The notes beneath the pieces are model-generated. The model did no database searches, had not been told where the DNA came from, and saw only the letters and a program-made list of their open reading frames with translations. A stretch of 64,000 bases of DNA from Lantana camara (taxonomy: Eukaryota > Streptophyta > Magnoliopsida > Lamiales > Verbenaceae). A program made the position numbers and the translations under genes. This document shows positions 57,613-64,000 of the stretch, piece by piece; position 1 is the stretch's first letter; each line of letters begins with the position of its first letter. The DNA lies in assembly GCA_037501455.1 (NCBI GenBank), contig CM074858.1, forward strand, positions 91,238,501-91,302,500, read 5' to 3'.

Positions 57613-57680
57613 CACGTGTGAAGTCACACGTGTGGCTCACGTGAGTGACACGTGTCACTGTGACACGTGTCACACACGTG
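57613..57680. promoter_or_regulatory. Cluster of six CACGTG (G-box) motifs in the copia LTR
   Basis: CACGTG occurs at 57613, 57627, 57638, 57649, 57664 and 57675. Most are in the form ACACGTGT. CACGTG is the established binding core of plant bZIP and bHLH factors, including abscisic-acid and light regulators. The cluster lies about 330 bp upstream of the TATA box. Confidence 0.7.
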
Positions 57681-58012
57681 TGTATATATATATATGTTAA
57701 ATAATTAATTAGTTAATTATTTAATAGACTTTGGTTTAATTTTGAATTAAAAAGAAAGTCTAATTTTGGAGAAAATAATCTAGTTAATTAATTACGAATT
57801 AATTAATTAGATAAAAAAAATAAGTTATTTATTTTATAATAAATAAAGTATAAAATTATCCAAAAATAGTTTGTATATTTCTAGCTCTCTTAAAAGTTGA
57901 CTTGAATTAGAATTCAAAGTCAAAGTTGGAAAATACTTGATCATCAAGTAATAGGAGAGAGAGGGACCAAATCCTTTGTCCATTAGGACTAGGATTTTCG
58001 GTCCTCCCTTCC

Positions 58013-58038
58013 TATATATAGGGGAGCTCGAGCTCCCC
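58013..58038 (+). promoter_or_regulatory. TATA box and adjoining 18-bp palindrome of the copia LTR
   Basis: TATATATA at 58013-58020 is followed immediately by GGGGAGCTCGAGCTCCCC (58021-58038), a perfect palindrome near the expected transcription start. The solo LTR has TATAAATA and a shorter version (27953 onward), and the minus-strand LTR has GGGAGCTCGAGCTCCC. Confidence 0.7.
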
Positions 58039-58736
58039 TTAGAGCTAATTGAGAATTCTTTTGGTTCATGTGTTGAACACCATCCTTTCTCCAAGATAAA
58101 CGAAACCCTAGGTTAAGCCTAAACACTAACTAGAGAACTAGCATCCTTACTAGTTAGATTGTAGCCAAGTTGGTGGACTATCTCTAGAGAGCTTCAAGTT
58201 AGAAGTTTTAAAGATTCGAGCTTTACCAAAAAGTGGGGATCAAGCAAAATGATCAGAAGGGATGATGAAACGATTCTGATCCCAACAGAAAACGAGTGAA
58301 AAAATCGAACCAAAGAAGATGGCGAAAACCGTTCGTCCATATCCTGAAAGATGAGTTTTTTCACGAGGATTTTATGGCTGGCAGATTTCTACTTTCGCAA
58401 AACTGGTTTTCGAAGGGAGTTTCAATCATGCCTTTCTCGCTTCATGTTTCTTTCTTTATGTTATATTGTTAAGAACTTCCCTAACATGATTTGAATCTAG
58501 GTTGGTGTGGATTGTTATCCCGACAATGGATTCTGAAGTAGAAAGAGACTTTCGAGGGACGGGTTGTCAAGCCGCGAGAAGAGCGTTCTTGGGTGGCTTG
58601 AAACGCTTCAAGAAAGAATAAAAGAAAAGTAAGTTTTCTATCTCTACGAATTTGGTTACACGATTGCGAGTCCAAGATTCTTTTGTTGGAAAATTTTTTA
58701 AATTCCGCTGCTTTCTGATTCGTGTTTTCCAACAAG

Positions 58737-58749
58737 TGGTATCAGAGCC
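58737..58749 (+). other. Primer binding site of the right-hand copia element
   Basis: TGGTATCAGAGCC, two bases after the LTR end, matches the initiator tRNA-Met complement. Confidence 0.93.
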
Positions 58750-60966
58750 ACCTCGTTAATCGTGTTTCTGATTCGTCTCAATTATTCTGAATTTGGTAGA
58801 AATTCTTAGGCTTAGATGCGAATTAGGTATTCATGAGTTCTTTTAGAAAGCCTGAAATACGAAACTGTAATTTTTCCTGAATTTCTGAAACTGTTTTCTT
58901 AAATTGTGATTTTGAAAACCGTTTTGATTGAAATATGTTTAAATCGAATTTTAATTTTTGGATTGAACCGGGTTTTCGAGAAACCCAGAAATACGAAACG
59001 AACACGAACACGAAAAACCGTTTTGTGTAGCACGTCGCACGCCCAGGCCCGTCGCCGCCGCCCAGCTCCTCCCGCAACCGCGCGGGAGCCGTCCCGGGGA
59101 TCGCCCAGCCCGTCCCGCAACCGCGCGGGACGCCTGCCCAGCCCGCCTAGTCGCGGCGGGCGCTGCTGTGCGAAAGTGCCTCGCGCGGCTAGGCCCCTTT
59201 TCGGGCCCGTTTTCGTGTTTCGTGTTTTTGTATTTTCGGTCCGTAAAATCCTGATTTAAATTTTATTTTAATTTTATCTTTTAAAATCAGTTTTGCTAAA
59301 ATAAAATTATTTTAAAATTTTGATTAAATTGGGATTTTTGAGAAATTAAACGATTTAAATTTTGAAAAAATTACAATCTTTATTTTCTGAAAATAATGAA
59401 AGAATAAAATTATTAATTTTGGAAATTAATTGGAATTTTATTGGTTTGTTGTTTTTCGGGTTTTATTGAAAAGGCTCTTGAACAAGAATTGCATCTAAGT
59501 CGTGTTTTAAGTCATTAGGACTTGAAACGAGAATTTTAATTTATTGGCTAAATTTAAATTCTCGCAAAAGCATGTTAGGTGATCATGGGTTTAGATCTAT
59601 GTATGGTTTTAATTTATGCACATGGATGGTTTAAATTGGGGTTGGAGCCCTATAGTTGCGTTTTTCAATTGAGGTTGGAGCCTCACTTATGTGCGTACTG
59701 TTATGTGATTTATTATGTGGCTTTCCATATTACTGTTTTTGAGGCCGGGGTATGCCCCGTGTAATTGTCTAAGGCCAATATGAAGATTGAGCCTTATTAC
59801 TTTATGTCTTTTTCTTTTTATTGTAATTTGAGAGTAGAGATAGGTGGTGAGGTTTTATTTTCATTTTGGAGACAATGCACCCATGGAGTAAGATGGACCA
59901 CATTCAAGTAACAAGGAGGCCATAAGTGAAGACCCCTCAAAATGTTAGGGAGGGGAATCTCAATTGTTAAATGTAATAGAGATAGGGCTCGTATTTTGTT
60001 ACCGCTTTCCCTTATGTGATTTAAACTGTTTATGTGGCATGTATGTTAGAACTTGTGATTGTGGAGTGGCTCCCACATATCACGCATAAGATAGGTAGAA
60101 CCCATGATCATTACATGTTAGTATCATGCTAGGACATGTTATCTGTTTATGTGCTTGTTTGAAATGCATTTAAGTTGTACTTGCATTAATCAAGACTAAT
60201 TAAATTGGATAACATATATGTTGGTGAGGTCGAACCGAACAACTCTTCGGTTGATTCGAAAATTCCCATTAAATATTAAGCTCATTTCGAATAATAGGTA
60301 TTTAATTCAAGATGCAAGTTTTGAATTAAATTCCTAGCATTCCATCAATAGGTTTTAAGTTTAGTAAGTAAAGCTAGTTATTGTCCGCGAGTCGTGGGAT
60401 AACTAGTGGAGCTTATTAGTTCTTAGTTACCTAATTGATCATTTTAAATGATCAATATTTCGTGGTTAATTTTGGCAAGGGCGATGTCCGCGAGTCGTGG
60501 GTCGTTCGAACTAAGTTTTGATCATGATCTTATGATTGATGGGTCTAGCTTAACGCCTAAGTAAATATGGATGTCGCACAAGTCGTGGGTCCATATTGAA
60601 AGATAGGTGATGCAAAACAATTACTAAGAATTCTAAAGGTGTTAGAATTGGTAAGTTGTACCTACCTAGGGTTCTTACTTAGAATGTCCGCGAGTCGTGG
60701 GTTCGAGGTAAAATGCCTAGGATCTTAGTACCCATTGGGAAACGTGTTCCTCTTAGATCTTTGGGAATTATAGATCTTTGAAAAACAGTGGGAGCTACAT
60801 TAGATTAAAGACCTTATCTTTTGTATATCGTTATAATTCAGCATGCCCACATTTTCTCTGCTTAGCATTTAGGTTGTAGTTCTGTGATTCTCTACAATAT
60901 GAAATGCAAACCCATTCGTATCCATCCTTAAGTCAAATAAGTTGACTAAGTCCTGACTAACTCTAA
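58750..60966 (+). other. 2.2 kb leader of the copia element
   Basis: No convincing coding frame. A CpG-rich block at about 59030-59210 (GCCCGTCGCCGCC and similar) is flanked by AT-rich DNA. Paired phrases GGGGTTGGAGCC and GAGGTTGGAGCC lie near 59640 and 59670. The conserved-loop hairpin array occupies 60371-60721. The putative gag start ATGGCTTCGGATCC is at 60967. Confidence 0.65.
60371..60721 (+). other. Array of four hairpins with a conserved 17-18-nt loop and different stems
   Basis: TGTCCGCGAGTCGTGGG occurs at 60382, 60485 and 60685, and the variant TGTCGCACAAGTCGTGGG at 60572. Each is bracketed by complementary arms that differ between copies: TAGTTAT/ATAACTA, GGGCGA/TCGTTC (two G-U pairs), AATATGGA/TCCATATT, TACTTAGAA/TTCGAGGTA (one mismatch, one G-U). 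Outer arms also pair: AAGC/GCTT, CTTAGTT/AACTAAG, CGCCTA/TAGGTG (one G-U), CCTAGG/CCTAGG. Spacing is 87-113 bp. The function is unknown; a packaging, dimerisation or translation signal is possible. Confidence 0.75.
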
Positions 60967-63900
60967 ATGGCTTCGGATCCTAAAATTCATTTTAGAATCC
61001 GACTAGAGAAAGGCGTTCTCTAAAGGGCGAAGTTTTCAATTGTGAAAAGTCGACCCGGGCCAAAAGAGAAGCAATCTGAGGTGAATGGATTTTTCCAAAC
61101 CACTTAAAAGCAATTGAACCACCTCATAAAAATGTTACAAGGTATAACATTATGGAATTATTCAATATTCCAAATGAGGAAACAAGTGCACACGAACAAG
61201 GTCTAAAGATCTTATTTGAAGATCTTATGGTCTCGATCATCAACTGAGAAAAGAGTTCTCAATGCACTGATTGCTTACATTGCTTCGACTATCATTCAAA
61301 CCCTTTATGCTCAACTAGAATGATGCTAATGTAGCATAGTTAATCATTTAAGTTGATAATGGTTGAGAGCATCCTTAAGAAGGAATAAAAGTTTGAGATG
61401 GTTAATTTTTCTTCTAAAACTCCCTAAGTTAAAGGCTTGAAGGCCTAAAGAAGAAGAAACCCTTAAGAGCCCTAGGGAGGGGCATGTAAGGGGTACGCCC
61501 AAAAGACACTAGAGATCAAATAGGACGTTTGCTTCTATGGTAGCAAATAAGGACTTTGAAAGGGAACTGCAAAGAGTATGAGTACTTTGAAATGTTACCT
61601 CGTTTAGTAATTCTACTAGGAATAGAATTTACTAGTCTTAAGTCAATTCTGCATAAGCCGTTGTGCAAAGACTCAAGGCACTAATGTTCTGAACATACAA
61701 CGAGATAACAAAAGTAAGTGAGATGACAAAGCTTCGAATTACTTTGGAACGTTGAGATATAAAAGGATTAGCAAGTCAGACACCTTAGGATCATTCTATG
61801 AAAATGAACCTATAGTGTTGACTTCCTGTGAATCCTGTCATGAGGGAAGCATTCCTGAATCCCGTTTATAAGAAACGTGGAACGTTCCAAAATTATAGTG
61901 GATTTCGATCCGTGCTGATGAGTGTAAGATGCTTAATGTAAGCACTAGATACAATCGTCAGTTTAATCATTATGAATGAATGTACTTGTTAAAGTACAAA
62001 TTCGAAACTTATATGAAATTCTTAGAATTTCGAAAGGAGGTTAGGAACCGAAGTAGTCATAAGTTATAGGTAAATCGATATGATCGAGATAGCCAATATC
62101 TTAGCAACTAATTCCTTACTCATCTTAGAGATAATAGGATTATCTCTCAGTAAACTAATTCGAGAACACCTTAGTGTTTCCGAATGAGGGAATGAAACCT
62201 TATAGGATATGGTCCATTCCATAGCAAGCTTTACTGACTTATAATCATTCTAGGAATAAACTCCCAGAATATGCAGTTAGAGATTTTTGAATTTTGTACC
62301 TTCCAAAATCAGTCCTTTAGTTGCACTATGCAATGTGGCATATTAAATTCCCTAATTATTCTTATCCAAGAATTTAGTAGAATCCTCTTAAGTGAAGAGG
62401 ATAGTGGGAGATAAGTTTGAAATGAGTTCAAGTTTATACAACGATATTGAATATTGTTTCTGCAATTCCCTTAGACAAAGGTTGTTTGTCTCAAGGAATG
62501 TATCTTTCTCAAGGAATCGTTCCTATAGAAGAAGAAAGACAAGCAAGCAGACCTCAAAGAAATTTAAGGATAAATATCCACGCCACATATAGAAGAAACG
62601 AGCCCATCTGATAAAATTTAGCCAAATTTTAGAGTATGTACACGTGTGAAACCCTTCTCTTAAGACGTGTTTAGAACGCGTTCCTAGATAGCCAAGGAAT
62701 TACTTGAAGAGGAGACACTGTCAGATTTGGAATCTGAGCAGTGTAAGCAAGCCTTGAAATCCAATATGGATTCCATATACTCAAACCAAGTTTTTGACCT
62801 TGGTTGATCCACCTGATAGGATCAAGCTCGTGGAGCTTCGAGTAAATGGAAAGCATTACAACCTTCTTGACGATTGAAATGCAAAAGTCCATTTGGATTA
62901 TGTTTACCACATCCTCATATTCTGACTATGAAATATGATAAATGAATATGAGAACTATCTTGTTCAATATGAGATTGAAAGAGACTGAAATAAGGTATTT
63001 CTATAAATCTCATATTCAGTGGGAGTATGCATAAGGTATGCAAATCCCTAAAGTCAATCTGTGGATTGATAAAGGCTTCTAGGAGTTAGACAATTCGATT
63101 CCACAGTCAAATCGTTTGACACAGATAGAAGTCGAATAAGTCTCAGAGTGTACATATGGAAGTTAGTGATGTAAGAGTCAATTTTGGTTCTTTAGAAGAC
63201 GATGTCCTTCTCATTAGGAATGTCAAGGATGACGTGAAAGTTACCAATTCTTGTTTAAGAAACAATTTGACATGAAAGATCTTGGTGATTATCCTATATT
63301 CTCGACATTCTGATCTATAGAAGATAGATCTAAGAGAATAAAAGGATTATCACAAAATGAGTACATAACCACGGTACTAAAAGGAGTTTAGTATGGACAA
63401 TGGAACGTCTCTTTTGAAGAGTATGTGTCCTAAGATAAACTTTGAGAAAGTTAGAATGTCCAAAATCCCTTTAAGTGAAAGGGTGCATAATGTATGAAAA
63501 GTTATGTACTAAATTAGATATGGCGCAACACTAAGCGTAGTAGGCCGAATCTAATATGACCTCAGAGAAGGTCATTAGATCTCTGTAAAGGATGTCCTCA
63601 GAGTACTTGAGAAGAAATGAGGATATGTATTAGTTTACAGAGCCCAAAAGATCTTGTTGTTAGAAGGATATTTGATGTAACCGTTCATCAAACATGGATG
63701 ATTATGAAATCATTGCAAGGATACAACTTCTACCAGAATGGTAATGCAATGTGTTGGAAAGGGGTTCCAAGGACGGACATTGCAAAACTCGACTATCGTA
63801 GTTGAGAACTTAGTCGTATTATATAACGCTAAGTTAAGTGTTTGGGTAAGAAACTCCATCTAACCAGTTAGATGAAGTTCCTAGCATGAAACAACTCCTT

Positions 63901-64000
63901 TATCATATTGTATGATAAAATGGATGGTTGCTCAAGTAAGAGAACCAAGACCTCACCAAGAGACTGAACACGTGATTATGAATCACTTTATAAGGGAAAG
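60967..64000 (+). pseudogene. Ty1/copia gag-pol, heavily decayed, truncated by the window edge
   Basis: Short matches in shifting frames follow copia order. A knuckle-like HWKGNCKEY lies near 61555, suggesting the Gag end. VSRNVSFS near 62490 corresponds to the VFVSRDVTF block after integrase. CKQALKSNMDSIYSNQVFDL (about 62742-62800) starts the RT domain, CKSLKSICGL near 63040 is the decayed YGLKQ region, and MKDLGDYPIF near 63274 follows the active-site region. SKRI.GLSQNEYITTVLK (about 63330-63380) follows, and RNase H ends in AQVREPRPHQETEHVI near 63930-63975. Stops and indels are frequent. Family assignment is firm; exact boundaries are not. Confidence 0.8.

Larger units (their letters stand above)
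56460..58734 (+). mobile_element. Complete 5' LTR of a Ty1/copia element running off the window
   Basis: It runs from TGTTAGGAATAGTGCCC to TTTTCCAACA, 2275 bp, with inverted TGTT/AACA ends. It is followed by a primer site and copia gag-pol, so it is a 5' LTR. It aligns with the solo LTR at 26397-28675. Promoter parts are described separately. Confidence 0.93.

Noticed and set aside
58906..59259. Arginine/proline-rich frame in the copia leader
   Set aside because: It reflects a CpG-rich non-coding block between primer site and gag. The analogous blocks at 1510-1750 and 9910-10140 do not conserve the frame.
60381..60702. CRISPR-like array in the copia leader
   Set aside because: The repeated unit is only 17-18 nt with about 70-95 bp between copies, in a plant retroelement. 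Flanking arms are inverted and copy-specific, so a hairpin array explains it better.

Overview
The window is repeat-dense nuclear DNA of a flowering plant, probably a eudicot. The evidence is the plant-type mobile elements: chromodomain-bearing Ty3/gypsy, Ty1/copia primed by initiator tRNA-Met, L1-type LINEs with a C-terminal RNase H, a TRIM, and hAT and MITE DNA transposons. I found no intact host gene, tRNA, rRNA or CRISPR array. Every recognisable coding region belongs to a mobile element, and nearly all are broken by stops and frameshifts.

The scaffold is a head-to-tail duplication. Unit 1 (967-7704) and unit 2 (about 9377-54959) share a copia-like LTR end, a copia-like leader, AT-rich DNA, a SINE-like box pair and a decayed LINE ORF1-like (DUF4283/zinc-knuckle) pseudogene. 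Unit 1 carries a TRIM and two MITEs that unit 2 lacks. Unit 2 has been inflated by nested insertions. Each unit therefore serves as an empty-site control for the other.

Insertions in unit 2, left to right. (A) A minus-strand Tekay-like gypsy element (11089-32613) holds two later arrivals: gag-only gypsy element B (15988-25414, target duplication ATATC, inside A's reverse transcriptase) and a solo copia LTR (26397-28675, between A's gag and protease). (F) A minus-strand LINE (32948-49748) is split inside ORF2 by gag-only gypsy element E (36812-45715, target duplication GAACA). (G) A 5'-truncated LINE (50741-52950) is itself split by a 1.1 kb hAT-like transposon with a perfect 8-bp target duplication. 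There is also a 25-bp poly(A)-tailed micro-insertion with a 15-bp target duplication.

From 54960 to the right edge lies copia DNA: a truncated minus-strand LTR head-to-head with a complete plus-strand LTR (56460-58734), then a primer site, a 2.2 kb leader and a heavily decayed gag-pol. The leader holds the most unusual structure in the window: four hairpins about 100 bp apart with almost the same 17-18-nt loop but different, internally complementary stems (60371-60721).

A second unusual pattern is in the gypsy LTRs. A, B and E each carry, at about the same depth in the LTR, a cluster of GC-rich palindromic motifs. The motif sequence differs between elements, but a 32-33 bp spacing recurs. 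The copia LTRs carry dense CACGTG clusters upstream of a TATA box. Elements B and E have long LTRs and only gag, so they probably depended on autonomous relatives such as A.
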